Numbered from the stretch's first letter, positions 44,439-52,696 are shown. The stretch is DNA of 64,000 bases from UBA7672 sp031419455 (GCA_031419455.1 JANOKS010000135.1:1-64000), one strand, 5' to 3'. Numbers and translations are program-made. Notes: generated from the letters alone by a model not told the origin.

Positions 44439-44548
44439 CTCCCCGTATTTTCGGGATCATCCGCCGTTCACCTCCTCTTGAAAAGGGGAGGTCGAGGCAA
44501 GCAAGCCGAAGGCGCCGCGGCGGCAGGTGGGGATCTCTCTCCCCAGCC

Positions 44549-45229
44549 TCAGATCTTGTTGTCCTGCTCCACCTGCGGGTCTTCCGCCGCCACCACCGTG
44601 AACGCGCCGCTCTCCGCATCGCGCCAGTGCAGCTCGCCCTTGCCGATCGAGAACCACGCCCCGTTCATCGACAGCTGCCCGCGCTCGAACGCTGCGCGCA
44701 CGAACGGGAAGCTCATCAGGTTCTTCAGCGACAGGCCGACCGCGCCATGCTCCACCGCCTCCTGCCAGTCACTCCGAGGGATCGCCTCGTTGCGCAACAC
44801 GGCGTCGCGCGCGTCCGCTGCGATCTCCACCCATGGCGCGATGAACTTGCCCATCGGCCTGTCTGCCGCCGCCGCCAGCGACGCCGCGATGCCGCCGCAC
44901 CCGCCATGCCCCATCACCACGATCTGCTTCACCTGCAGCGCCGTAACGGCAAACTCCAGCGCGGCCGACACGCCATGCAGCCCGCCGCCCTCTTCATAGG
45001 GCGGCACGAGCGCCGCAACATTGCGCACGGTGAACAGCTCTCCCGGCGCGGCGTCGAAGATCATCGCCGGGTCCGCGCGACTGTCGGCGCACGCGATGAT
45101 CATCGTGGCCGGCTGCTGTCCCTCGCGCAGGCGGTGGAACACGTCGCGCGCCTCGCGATAGCGGCTCGCCCGGAAACGCCGATAGCCGGCGATCAAATCC
45201 TGTGCGTCATCGGCAAAGTCGATGGTCAT
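44549..45229 (-). CDS. Beta-class carbonic anhydrase
   Basis: This 226-aa enzyme interconverts CO2 and bicarbonate. Its zinc ligands are visible: C47 with the Asp-Arg dyad in ACADSRADP, and H108 and C111 in VVMGHGGCGG. The FTVRNVAALVPPYEE motif is typical of the family. It is cytosolic. The TetR gene is encoded on the opposite strand upstream, with the start codons 160 bp apart. Confidence 0.95.
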   Translation of the reverse strand: MTIDFADDAQDLIAGYRRFRASRYREARDVFHRLREGQQPATMIIACADSRADPAMIFDAAPGELFTVRNVAALVPPYEEGGGLHGVSAALEFAVTALQVKQIVVMGHGGCGGIAASLAAAADRPMGKFIAPWVEIAADARDAVLRNEAIPRSDWQEAVEHGAVGLSLKNLMSFPFVRAAFERGQLSMNGAWFSIGKGELHWRDAESGAFTVVAAEDPQVEQDNKI

Positions 45230-45389
45230 GCCGTTCGCCTATCGAATGTTTCCGATCGAATCAAACGCTTCCGCGTCACCTGCAATTGACTCACCGCATG
45301 TGAATGACCCACAAGGTACGAACAGTTCCGGCACCATCTTCACGTCTGTTCCCGCATCTGCTGCCGCCGCCGCCGAGACGAGGATCGCA

Positions 45390-46034
45390 ATGGCTGAAGA
45401 CGACGTCATTCCCAACGATCCCGCAACCGACCCGGACGCCGATGAGGGCGACCGCCGCCGCGTCGGGCCCAAGCGCAGCGAGGCGTCCACCAACGCCGTG
45501 CTGGTCGCCGCCTACGCCGAACTGACCGAGCATGGCTGGCGCGGCTTTTCGGTCGATCGTGTCGCCAAGACTGCTAAGGCCTCGAAGCAGACGATCTATC
45601 GCTGGTGGAAATCCGCCGCCTGCCTCTCCGTCGATGCCGTCCTCGGCACGCTTGCAGGCAAGACCACAACCTTGCCTGCGACGGCAGACGTGCGCGACCG
45701 TCTCGCCGCGATCATCGATCCGCTGCTCATCGCCGTGCGCACGGGCGATGGCGCGCACGCATGGCGCGGCGCGCTGCTCGCCGCCGCCGACGATGGCGAG
45801 GCCGGCGAAGTCTTCCGCGCATGGTTCTCCGAGCATGTGAAAATTCCGCTCCGCCACATCCTCGCCGAGCAGGCGCTCAAGGGCACGGTCCGCCGCGACT
45901 GGGACATCGACCTCGCCACCGAACTCCTGTTCGGCCCGATCTGGCACCGCCTCATCGCCATGCGCGGTCCCGTCCCCGAAATCTACCGCACCCGCCTGGT
46001 CGACAGCCTGCTGAGGGCGCTGGCGCCGGTGTGA
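45390..46034 (+). CDS. TetR family transcriptional regulator
   Basis: This 214-aa regulator has an N-terminal acidic tail and a TetR HTH (VLVAAYAELTEHGWRGFSVDRVAKTAKASKQTIYRWWKSA, residues about 35-75). A C-terminal ligand domain ends in the TELLFGPIWHRLIAMRGPVPE segment typical of the TetR_C_11 group. The ATG at 45390 is chosen, since upstream sequence is not conserved. Its target is unknown; the divergent carbonic anhydrase is a candidate. Confidence 0.9.
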   Translation: MAEDDVIPNDPATDPDADEGDRRRVGPKRSEASTNAVLVAAYAELTEHGWRGFSVDRVAKTAKASKQTIYRWWKSAACLSVDAVLGTLAGKTTTLPATADVRDRLAAIIDPLLIAVRTGDGAHAWRGALLAAADDGEAGEVFRAWFSEHVKIPLRHILAEQALKGTVRRDWDIDLATELLFGPIWHRLIAMRGPVPEIYRTRLVDSLLRALAPV

Positions 46035-46071
46035 TTGCCTCCCGCCCGCGCCCGTGGTCTTAACCCCGCCC

Positions 46072-46755
46072 ATGAACGAGCACCCCCGCCACCGCCTCTA
46101 CGGCCGCGCCGCCGGCAAGCCGCTGTCGGCGCGCCAGCAGGGCCTCATCGACGATCTCCTGCCGCGCCTCGCCATTCCGGAAGCCGGGAGGGGCGAGCTC
46201 TTCCCCGCCACGCTGTTCAGCGCGGCCACGCAAGGAGTCTGGCTCGAAATCGGCTTCGGCGGCGGCGAGCATCTCGCGGGTCAGGCCGCGCGCCACCCCG
46301 GCACGGCTTTCATTGGCGCCGAACCCTTCGTTGACGGCGTCGCAAAAATCCTCACCGCCATCGACGAGCAGGGCCTCTCCAACATCCGCCTCCGCCGCGG
46401 CGACGCGCGCGATCTCGTCGCGACATTTACCGAAGCCAGCATCGACCGCGCCTTCATCCTCTTCCCGGACCCCTGGCCGAAAACCCGGCACCGCAAGCGC
46501 CGCCTCATCCAGCCCGCCTTTGTCGCCGAACTCGCCCGCATCCTGAAACCCGGCGCGCCCCTCCGCTTCGCCACCGACTGGTCCGACTACGCCAGCCGCG
46601 CCCTCGTCGACATCCTCGCCGACGGCCGCTTCAACTGGCGGGCGGAATGCGCCGACAACTGGCGCAAGCCCCCCGCCGACCACGTCACCACGCGCTACCA
46701 GGAAAAACGCCTCGGCGACTGCGAACCGGTGTTTCTAGATTTCGTGCGAATGTAG
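46072..46755 (+). CDS. trmB: tRNA (guanine-N7-)-methyltransferase
   Basis: TrmB methylates G46 in tRNA with SAM. The 227-aa protein has the SAM motif LEIGFGGGEHLAGQA, the NIRLRRGDARDL segment and the diagnostic ILFPDPWPKTRHRKRRL (residues about 130-146), then LRFATDWSDYA and TRYQEKRLGD. The stop codon TAG lies inside a palindromic repeat that begins at 46752. Confidence 0.96.
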   Translation: MNEHPRHRLYGRAAGKPLSARQQGLIDDLLPRLAIPEAGRGELFPATLFSAATQGVWLEIGFGGGEHLAGQAARHPGTAFIGAEPFVDGVAKILTAIDEQGLSNIRLRRGDARDLVATFTEASIDRAFILFPDPWPKTRHRKRRLIQPAFVAELARILKPGAPLRFATDWSDYASRALVDILADGRFNWRAECADNWRKPPADHVTTRYQEKRLGDCEPVFLDFVRM

Positions 46756-46833
46756 GGTGGATAGAGCGCAGCGAAATCCACCGTTCCGGCCAAACGCGAC
46801 CCGGTGGATTTCGCTGCGCTCTATCCACCCTAC
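46752..46833. repeat. Palindromic repeat GTAGGGTGGAT..., copy 2
   Basis: This is the same element as at 38579-38661. The outer TAG at its left edge is the trmB stop, and the outer CTA at its right edge is the stop of the convergent methyltransferase. Confidence 0.92.
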
Positions 46834-47654
46834 GAAGCCGCCTTCTCAAACACCGCCACAAACCGATCCGTCCGCCCGCGCACGTCCGGGCGAAACACGT
46901 TGAACTTCCGGTTGTCGAACGCGCTCTCGATCAGCACCATTTCCTTCAGCGCGAATCCGGCCCGCAGGAACTGTCCCGTCACATCGCCGTGGCTGATGCG
47001 GTGGAGACCCACCTGCCGCCCCAGCTCCATCTCGGGCAGCGCATCGTGGTCTTCCACCACCACGCGCCCGCCCGGCTTCAGCATCGCAAACAACTGCCCG
47101 GCCAGCTCACGATAGTCGCCCCCTTCCAGAATCACATCGTGCCACACCTGGCCCAGCACGATCACGTCATAGCTCTCTGGCGGCGCATCGATCTCCTGCC
47201 AGCTCTTCATCAGCCAGCCGACATTCTTCCGCGTGATCACCGCCTGCTGCCGCTCCACCTCCATCGATGGAAACTGTGCGATCCATCCCGGCGTGTTGTG
47301 AATATCGACATGACCAGTATCGCCGACGATGCTGGCAAAGAGCAGGGCGAGATACCCGCCGCCCGACGCCACATCGAGCACGCGATCGCCCGGCTCGGCC
47401 GCGCCCGCCCGCAGGATCAGCTCCACCATCCGCCGATCGTCGCGCAGCCGAGAATCCATCGTCCGCGTCACGTCGCCCAGCGTCGCGCGGATAGAAACGT
47501 CCGCCTTGGCCTCCCTCCGCAGCTCCGCCACGTCGGTGCGTGGCGCAACACCCTGGTGATCGGGCGTCTCTTGCGCTGCAGCAGGCAGGCCCGCCAGCAG
47601 CGCCGCGGCGAGCGCCATAACGCCGATGATCCACGTGCTCGCGCGCATCCGCAT
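46830..47654 (-). CDS. Secreted SAM-dependent methyltransferase family protein
   Basis: This 274-aa protein combines a signal peptide (STWIIGVMALAAALLAGLPAAAQ) with a Rossmann methyltransferase domain (GDRVLDVASGGGYLALLFASIVG, residues about 85-107; then YDVIVLGQVWHDVI, MLKPGGRVVVEDHD). SAM is not normally available in the periplasm. Such exported methyltransferase homologues recur in alphaproteobacteria, with unknown cofactor supply. The start MRMRASTW at 47654 gives the signal peptide; a much longer frame exists upstream. Confidence 0.8.
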   Translation of the reverse strand: MRMRASTWIIGVMALAAALLAGLPAAAQETPDHQGVAPRTDVAELRREAKADVSIRATLGDVTRTMDSRLRDDRRMVELILRAGAAEPGDRVLDVASGGGYLALLFASIVGDTGHVDIHNTPGWIAQFPSMEVERQQAVITRKNVGWLMKSWQEIDAPPESYDVIVLGQVWHDVILEGGDYRELAGQLFAMLKPGGRVVVEDHDALPEMELGRQVGLHRISHGDVTGQFLRAGFALKEMVLIESAFDNRKFNVFRPDVRGRTDRFVAVFEKAAS

Positions 47655-47808
47655 CTCCGGCCCGCATATCGCCTCACCACGGGTCACGAAGCATACAGCC
47701 GGATTCCCGCCGGGCGAGAGCGTTTGCGCGTCATCTGGCATCGAAACTGCTTCGTGATGCCCGCGCTGCCGGGCTTTCAGTGCGTGTTGCGGGCTTTGGC
47801 GATTCACC

Positions 47809-48825
47809 ATGACCGTTGAGCCAACCACATTCGTCACGGTCGTGTTTGAGGGCGACGAACTTACGCTGCGCCTCCAGGCGCGCTCCATCGCGCGCTATGC
47901 GCAGGCGCTGCCCGAGACGAAGATCATCGTCATCGAGAATTTCCGCATCCCCCGTAGCCCCGCCTGGCGCGACAGGCAGAGAGCGCTCTACGGTAGCTTT
48001 GCGCCCAACGTCCGCTTCGTATCCACCAATGACCTCATTGGCGGCGCTCGCGCGAAGGGCTGGTGGAAGCAGCAGCTGCTCAAGCTCGCCGTCGCGCGCA
48101 TTGTCGAGACCGACACCTATCTGGTCCTCGACGGCAAGACGCTCCTGATCCGCGACCTCCGGCGCGACGATCTCTTCGCGGCGGACGGCAAGCCGAAAAT
48201 GGCGGTCTCCGGCTACGCTGCTCATCCGCTCGAATGGTTTTTCGACAAGGCGATCAGCTATTTCGCCCTCGACCGGGAAAGCTGGATCGGCCGCTTCGTC
48301 GAGACAGCGCCACCCTTCATGATCGACACGCGCGTCTGCCGCGACCTGATCGCGCACGTCGAGGGCAGGGAAGGGGCCGCCTTCGAGAGCGCCTTCCTGT
48401 CAACCGGCGTCACCGAATTCTTTCTCTACGGCGCCTGGATCGCCTCACGCCGCGGCTCGCTCGAGGCGGTCTATGAAATCGCCCCCCTCAATTGCCAGAC
48501 GATCTGGCCGCACGATGCCAGCCTCAAGAAAAGCCGTGCCAAGATCGAAGCCGCCAGGACGGAAGACAGCGCCTTCTTCGCTGTGCACCGCCTCGCGCTC
48601 GGCGCCATGGATGCCGATACCATCGCCATGCTCGCGAATCGTCTCCACCAGCATGGCCTCGACGACCCGGCCGACACTGCGTTTGAGTCACTGACACAAA
48701 CTGCAAGGCGTGGCCGGCGCGAGCAGGCCATGATCGATTTCAGGAACAGGATCAGCTGGCGGCTTCAATCCTTCCGGAACTGGCGTCGCCGCTCCGCCGC
48801 CGCTAATGCCGGATCAGCCAGTTGA
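47809..48825 (+). CDS. DUF6492-like (glycosyltransferase-related) hypothetical protein
   Basis: This 338-aa cytosolic protein starts with a nucleotide-sugar-transferase-like strand (TVVFEGDELTLRLQARSIARYA...IVIEN). GWWKQQLLKLAVARIVETDTYLVLDGKTLLI follows, where the D-x-D-like LVLDGKTL resembles a metal-binding aspartate. TPPFMIDTRVCRDLI-like and GVTEFFLYGAWIAS segments come next. This matches DUF6492 from memory, a family related to glycosyltransferases. The substrate is unknown. It overlaps the convergent YciI gene by 23 bp. Confidence 0.65.
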   Translation: MTVEPTTFVTVVFEGDELTLRLQARSIARYAQALPETKIIVIENFRIPRSPAWRDRQRALYGSFAPNVRFVSTNDLIGGARAKGWWKQQLLKLAVARIVETDTYLVLDGKTLLIRDLRRDDLFAADGKPKMAVSGYAAHPLEWFFDKAISYFALDRESWIGRFVETAPPFMIDTRVCRDLIAHVEGREGAAFESAFLSTGVTEFFLYGAWIASRRGSLEAVYEIAPLNCQTIWPHDASLKKSRAKIEAARTEDSAFFAVHRLALGAMDADTIAMLANRLHQHGLDDPADTAFESLTQTARRGRREQAMIDFRNRISWRLQSFRNWRRRSAAANAGSAS

Positions 48826-49087
48826 AAGCCCGCACGCTCGTGCTCTGCCACAACCCCGCCTGCGCATAAGGGTCGGCCGCAAACACCGCCTTCGCCGCAT
48901 CGAGGCTCGACGCCTCGATCACCAGCATCGACCCAACCGGCGTCTGCCCATCCTCGCCGAGCATCGGCCCGCCGACCTTCACCCGCGGCGCCAACGTCTC
49001 GATCCATGCCAGATGCGCCGGCCGCGTCGCCTTGCGCGCCTCCAGCCCATCCGCCCTGTCGAGACCCTGAAACACGAAAAGGGACAT
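48803..49087 (-). CDS. YciI-like protein
   Basis: This 94-aa protein begins MSLFVFQGLDRADGLEARKATRPAHLAWIE. It has the YCII-type ferredoxin-like pattern with a conserved His in RPAHLAWI, the GGPMLGEDGQTPVGSMLVIEA strand and the closing DPYAQAGLWQSTSVRAFNW. Family members are small dimers of unclear function; some act in dehalogenation or chlorite-type chemistry. The start MSLF at 49087 is preferred over 49117. Confidence 0.88.
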   Translation of the reverse strand: MSLFVFQGLDRADGLEARKATRPAHLAWIETLAPRVKVGGPMLGEDGQTPVGSMLVIEASSLDAAKAVFAADPYAQAGLWQSTSVRAFNWLIRH

Positions 49088-49162
49088 CACCGCTCCGAGA
49101 GTCTTGTTGGCCGCCAACGCTCAGCCTATTCCCACTTGATCGAAAAGCCAGTTGAGTTCCTG

Positions 49163-49232
49163 CCTCCACCAGTCGCAGACTGGGGGAGGTGGATCGCGCG
49201 TTCTTCACGCGCGAGACGGAGGGGGTCTATCG
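49163..49232. repeat. Left inverted repeat/hairpin unit flanking the DUF559 gene
   Basis: The unit consists of a hairpin CCAGTC-GCA-GACTGG (within 49163-49191), a spacer, and an 18-bp block GACGGAGGGGGTCTATCG (49215-49232) that ends at the base before the GTG start. The 18-bp block is the exact reverse complement of 49595-49612 on the other side of the gene. Confidence 0.9.
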
Positions 49233-49589
49233 GTGAAACAGGACTGGCAGACGCGCACGCGAGCGCAGACCCTGCGTTCGCATTTGACAGACGCAGAACG
49301 CATACTCTGGTCGCGGCTGAAGTCGCGACAGCTGGGCGGCTGGCAGTTTCGCAACCAGCATCCGATCAGTCCATACATCGTGGACTTCGCCGTGGTGAAG
49401 CTGAAGCTGGCGATCGAACTGGATGGCGCGACGCATTCGAAAATCGAGGAACGGGAGCGCGATGAGCGGCGACGGCGGTCGCTCGAAATGCGCGGATGGA
49501 CCGTCCTGCGGTTCTGGAATGCCGAAGTGTACGACAATCTCGAAGGTGTGCTGACATCGATTGCGGCGCGGTTGCCGCCTCGGGAGTGA
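49233..49589 (+). CDS. DUF559 domain (Vsr/PD-(D/E)XK-like) protein
   Basis: This 118-aa protein reads VKQDWQTRTRAQTLRSHLTD, then AERILWSRLKSRQLGGWQFRNQHPISPYIVDFAVVKLKLAIELDGATH and WTVLRFWNAEVYDN. DUF559 proteins share the very-short-patch-repair endonuclease fold; D in YIVDF, E in IELDG and His in GATH lie where catalytic residues are expected. The start is GTG at 49233 with GGAGG inside the flanking inverted repeat. The whole gene sits between two 18-bp inverted repeats, as if part of a mobile or REP-like unit. Its biological role is unknown. Confidence 0.9.
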   Translation: MKQDWQTRTRAQTLRSHLTDAERILWSRLKSRQLGGWQFRNQHPISPYIVDFAVVKLKLAIELDGATHSKIEERERDERRRRSLEMRGWTVLRFWNAEVYDNLEGVLTSIAARLPPRE

Positions 49590-49594
49590 CGCGT

Positions 49595-49668
49595 CGATAG
49601 ACCCCCTCCGTCATGCGCGCAAAGGGGCACGCATGCCACCTCCCCCACTTGCGTTGCAAGTGAGGGAG
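49595..49668. repeat. Right inverted repeat/hairpin unit flanking the DUF559 gene
   Basis: CGATAGACCCCCTCCGTC (49595-49612) starts 5 bp after the DUF559 stop. It is followed by a spacer and a hairpin ACTTGC-GTT-GCAAGT (49646-49660) inside larger CCTCCC/GGGAGG arms. The organisation mirrors the left unit. Confidence 0.9.
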
Positions 49669-49682
49669 GCTCCCGAGAAACC

Positions 49683-50708
49683 CTAACTCTCTTCCCTCAT
49701 CGGCCGGTTCAGCAGCCGGTCCACGGCCGCCTTCGCATCCAGCCGCGCCTCGATCATGTCGAGCACGACCTCGCAGATCGGCAGGTCGACGCCCATCCGG
49801 CGCCCGAGCTCCACGACAGCCTGCGCCGTCTCCGCGCCCTCGGTCACCGCGGTGCGCGAGGCCAGAATCTCCGCCGCCGGCTTCCCGCGTCCCAGCTCCA
49901 TCCCGAAACTCATGTTTCGCGACTGGGGAGAGGAACAGGTCAGGACAAGGTCGCCCAACCCGCACAGCCCCGCCAGCGTCTCCGCGCGCCCGCCCAGCTT
50001 CACGCCCAGCCGCGCCATCTCCGCAAAGCCGCGCGCGATCAGCGCCGCGTGCGCCGACCGCCCCAGCCCCATCCCCTCACAAACGCCGCATGCGATCGCC
50101 AGCACGTTCTTGATCGCGCCGCCCGCTTCCGCGCCGACAAGATCGTCGCTCCAGTAGGTGCGGAAATGCGGCCGCCCGATTGCGCGCATCCAGGTCTCGC
50201 CCACGGCGCGGTCGGCGCAGGCCAGCGTCACCGCCGTCGGCAGGCCCTTGGCGACATCGCTCGCAAACGATGGCCCGGAAAGAACGGCAGGCGAGGCCTG
50301 CGGCGCCTCCTCCGCCAGCACGTCCGTCATCAGCTTCAGCGTCCCGCGTTCGATGCCCTTGGAGCAGAGGGCCACGGGCGTACCCGGCTTCAGGTGAGGC
50401 GACAGCGCCCTCAGCGTGGCCCGCATGTGCTGCGCCGGCGCGACCATCAGGATCGCGTCGCAATCGGCCAGTTCGGCCATGTCGGTCGCCGCCGGCATCG
50501 CGGGCACACTGACGCCGGGCAGGAACAGCGGATTGCCGAGGCCCTTGCTCAGCGCGTCCGCGATATCCGGCTCGCGCGCCCAGACATGCACCTCGCGCCC
50601 CGCCGCCAGCGCGCAGATCGCCAGCGCCGTGCCCCACGCCCCCGCGCCTGCAACCCCGACGCGCTGGAAAACCGTTTCGGTAGGCGATATGGCTGCTGAA
50701 GATTTCAT
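49683..50708 (-). CDS. gpsA: Glycerol-3-phosphate dehydrogenase [NAD(P)+]
   Basis: GpsA reduces dihydroxyacetone phosphate to sn-glycerol-3-phosphate for phospholipid synthesis. The 341-aa protein has GVAGAGAWGTALAI (NAD-binding, residues about 18-31), the PAVLSGPSFASDVAKGLPTAVTLAC segment, the catalytic Lys in AGGAIKNVLAIACGV, and GLGDLVLTCSSPQSRN near residue 245. The length is typical. It diverges from a TetR gene across a 34-bp gap. Confidence 0.96.
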   Translation of the reverse strand: MKSSAAISPTETVFQRVGVAGAGAWGTALAICALAAGREVHVWAREPDIADALSKGLGNPLFLPGVSVPAMPAATDMAELADCDAILMVAPAQHMRATLRALSPHLKPGTPVALCSKGIERGTLKLMTDVLAEEAPQASPAVLSGPSFASDVAKGLPTAVTLACADRAVGETWMRAIGRPHFRTYWSDDLVGAEAGGAIKNVLAIACGVCEGMGLGRSAHAALIARGFAEMARLGVKLGGRAETLAGLCGLGDLVLTCSSPQSRNMSFGMELGRGKPAAEILASRTAVTEGAETAQAVVELGRRMGVDLPICEVVLDMIEARLDAKAAVDRLLNRPMREES

Positions 50709-50718
50709 TGAACGTTCA
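50709..50718. promoter_or_regulatory. Palindrome TGAACGTTCA between gpsA and the TetR gene
   Basis: A perfect 10-bp palindrome abuts the gpsA start and lies 24 bp before the TetR start. It is placed to serve as an autoregulatory TetR operator. A related half-site, GCGTTC, follows. Confidence 0.5.
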
Positions 50719-50742
50719 GCGTTCCCAGCCTATAGTCAAACC

Positions 50743-51378
50743 ATGACGTCAGCCCATACCACGGACAAGATGGCGACCGACAAGGCCGACCAGAAGGCCG
50801 ATCCCCGCATCACCATCCTGCGGGCGGCAGCCGACCGTATCCTTCACTACGGATACAACAAGACCACCATGTCCGAGATCGCCGCCGATTGCGGCATGTC
50901 GGCAGGCAACATCTACCGCTTCTACCCGTCCAAGATCGACATCGCCGAGGCGATGACCCGCGAATACGGCGCCGATTCCCACCGTCTCTACGAAGAGATC
51001 ATCCGCGATTCCGGCCGGTCTCCGTCCAGAAAACTCAGGGATTTCTTCGCTATGCGCCTGGAGCGCACCTTCCGCACCTTCGAGAAGCATCCCAAGTTGA
51101 TGGAGCTGGCCGACATCATGGGCCGTGAGCGCCCGGATTACCTGGCCGAGGAGCGCGCGCAGGAGCGCATCCTGATCGAGAAAATCCTCGACGAAGGCAG
51201 CACCACCGGGGATTTCGCCCTGCCGGAGGATCTCACCATCACCGCCGACCTGGTCCAGTGCGCCATGCTGAAATTCCGCATCCCCCAGCTCTGGACCACC
51301 GAACAGCTCGACGCCCTGATCCCCGAAATGGAAGGCCTCCTGCGCCTCATGCTGACAGGCCTGTCGGCAAGGCGCTGA
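50743..51378 (+). CDS. TetR family transcriptional regulator
   Basis: This 211-aa regulator has the TetR HTH ILRAAADRILHYGYNKTTMSEIAADCGMSAGNIYRFYPSKIDIAEAM (residues about 27-72). A long C-terminal helical domain ends QLDALIPEMEGLLRLMLTGL. The ATG at 50743 is chosen because the protein then starts MTSAHTTDKMATDK; the longer upstream frame overlaps gpsA. The target is unknown; gpsA or the regulator itself are candidates given the shared palindrome. Confidence 0.9.
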   Translation: MTSAHTTDKMATDKADQKADPRITILRAAADRILHYGYNKTTMSEIAADCGMSAGNIYRFYPSKIDIAEAMTREYGADSHRLYEEIIRDSGRSPSRKLRDFFAMRLERTFRTFEKHPKLMELADIMGRERPDYLAEERAQERILIEKILDEGSTTGDFALPEDLTITADLVQCAMLKFRIPQLWTTEQLDALIPEMEGLLRLMLTGLSARR

Positions 51379-51447
51379 CCTCCGAACCGCCGGCCCCTTT
51401 TTTGCGGAACGCCGGACGCCTGTACGGCTCTCTCGCACAACGCCCGC

Positions 51448-51546
51448 GGAGTCATTCTCGGGCTTGACCCGAGAATCTTTCTGCCTTCGGCGCCCGCCAT
51501 CGTCGATGCGAAGAAAGATTCTCGGCTCAAGGCCGAGAATGACTCC
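51448..51546. repeat. Long inverted repeat GGAGTCATTCTCGG...CCGAGAATGACTCC
   Basis: GGAGTCATTCTCGG at the left edge and its complement at the right edge (ending 51546), with inner GAGAATCTTTCT/AGAAAGATTCTC arms, give a stem of over 25 bp with small bulges. It is a typical dispersed alphaproteobacterial repeat, here 70 bp after the TetR stop. Confidence 0.85.
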
Positions 51547-51659
51547 GTGGTGGGCTCAAGACCCCGCCAGAACCAGCCGATTCTGCACTCACAATTTCCA
51601 GCGTGTATCGAACGATCTCAACAACTTGCACGGACTGAATCGGCCGATCCCGGACACAG

Positions 51660-52320
51660 GCGTCCCCCACATCCAGACCTGTGAGATACTGCCTTCATCC
51701 ATCCCGCATGGAGGGCGGCTGTACACTGTTCAACGGCGCGGGGTGGATGCAGGCGAGCGTGAAGAGCCCGGTCGAACAATGCCAGTAGATCGGGAGTTCG
51801 TGAGGGGCCGGGGGCGGTTGGCATCAACATCCCCGGCTGCCTTCCTCATGTCGCGGGGGACCATGGCTGAACACCATGGCCCGCACGCCGGCGGCTTCTG
51901 CCACGTGGGCCAGGACGGGTGAAAAACCCCGCTGCACGCCCGGGCCGCCGACCAACACCTGCCGGGGACGCGGGATCCGCGCTTCTCTTTCCTACCGGTA
52001 GCGCCTCACGGCGTCGCCAAACCACGCGGGGCATCCCGCGTCCCCGGGCCCTCCACTTGTGGAAAGCCCAGGAAATACAGCGTCCCGCAGGGCTTTCCGG
52101 CTCGTGCGAATGCCTCGCCGCACCCCGTTTTGTTAGCAACCGCAACAAATTCTCGCGCGTCTGTGATCGCACGCGCAGCAGAAATATTGAACATTATCGA
52201 TTTTGTTCATTGCATTTCGCTCAAGTCGTATGTAGATACTGGTGCATGGACGGGACAACAAAACCCCCGCCAGCCAAACCACCCAGGGGCCGATAGAGAC
52301 CCCAACAAAAAATGGAGTTG
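51660..52320 (+). ncRNA. Candidate structured RNA / orphan phage- or satellite-like leader
   Basis: This 660-bp stretch has no credible gene but is rich in stems: a perfect 15-bp pairing CCGGGGACGCGGGAT (51963-51977) with ATCCCGCGTCCCCGG (52034-52048), GGAAAGCCC (52062-52070) with GGGCTTTCC (52090-52098), and several CCATGG and CCATCC-type hairpins. It leads into the 42-aa peptide gene at 52324. Its hypothetical translations resemble, from memory, spurious frames annotated in immunity-type leader regions of proteobacterial prophages and integrative elements. No integrase or phage gene is nearby. It is not rnpB, ssrA or ffs as far as I can see. Strand assumed. Confidence 0.4.
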
Positions 52321-52323
52321 CAC

Positions 52324-52452
52324 ATGACCTTCCTCCCCAAATCCCTCCGCGCGCCGGAACTCTTCGGCCTGCTCGCCGCCATTCCCGCCGCCTTCGCCGG
52401 CTCCGTCCTGTTCGCCTACATGCTGGACGCCGCCAGACGCTTCGCGGCCTAA
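52324..52452 (+). CDS. 42-aa single-span membrane peptide
   Basis: The frame MTFLPKSLRAPELFGLLAAI continues PAAFAGSVLFAYMLDAARRFAA. One hydrophobic helix spans residues about 13-34, flanked by basic residues. GGAG lies 6 bp before the ATG. It follows the structured region directly and ends before a terminator-like hairpin. Small hydrophobic peptides behind structured leaders are often type I toxins or phage accessory peptides; this is inference, and no family was recognised. Confidence 0.55.
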   Translation: MTFLPKSLRAPELFGLLAAIPAAFAGSVLFAYMLDAARRFAA

Positions 52453-52562
52453 CCATCTGAATTCCGCCGGGTTTTTACCTCCCCCATCCATCGAAGCCTC
52501 GGCGGCCCTCGTACTCGCGCGGAACGACTCTCTCCTCCCCAATCGTTCTCGACGCTGCCTGG

Positions 52563-52592
52563 CGCCGGTCTCCCCAAGAGGCCGGCGTCTTT
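52563..52592 (+). terminator. Hairpin with T-rich tail after the 42-aa peptide gene
   Basis: CGCCGG (52563-52568) pairs with CCGGCG (52582-52587), extended by weaker flanking pairs, and is followed by TCTTTCTTTCC. It lies 110 bp downstream of the peptide stop. Confidence 0.5.
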
Positions 52593-52696
52593 CTTTCCTG
52601 TCGGCAACGAGGGCCATGACCTCTGCGTCAACTTTTCTTGCGGATGCAGGTAAGAAGCACTTGCAATCTCTCTCAGCGCCGGCATAAACCTGCAAC

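Noticed and set aside
51919..52296. 125-codon forward frame in the structured region
   Set aside because: The translation is basic, low in hydrophobic order and dominated by stem sequences; the stems argue for RNA rather than protein.
51660..52320. rnpB (RNase P RNA) or tmRNA
   Set aside because: The conserved GAGGAAAGTC-type and tag-coding segments were not found on either strand.
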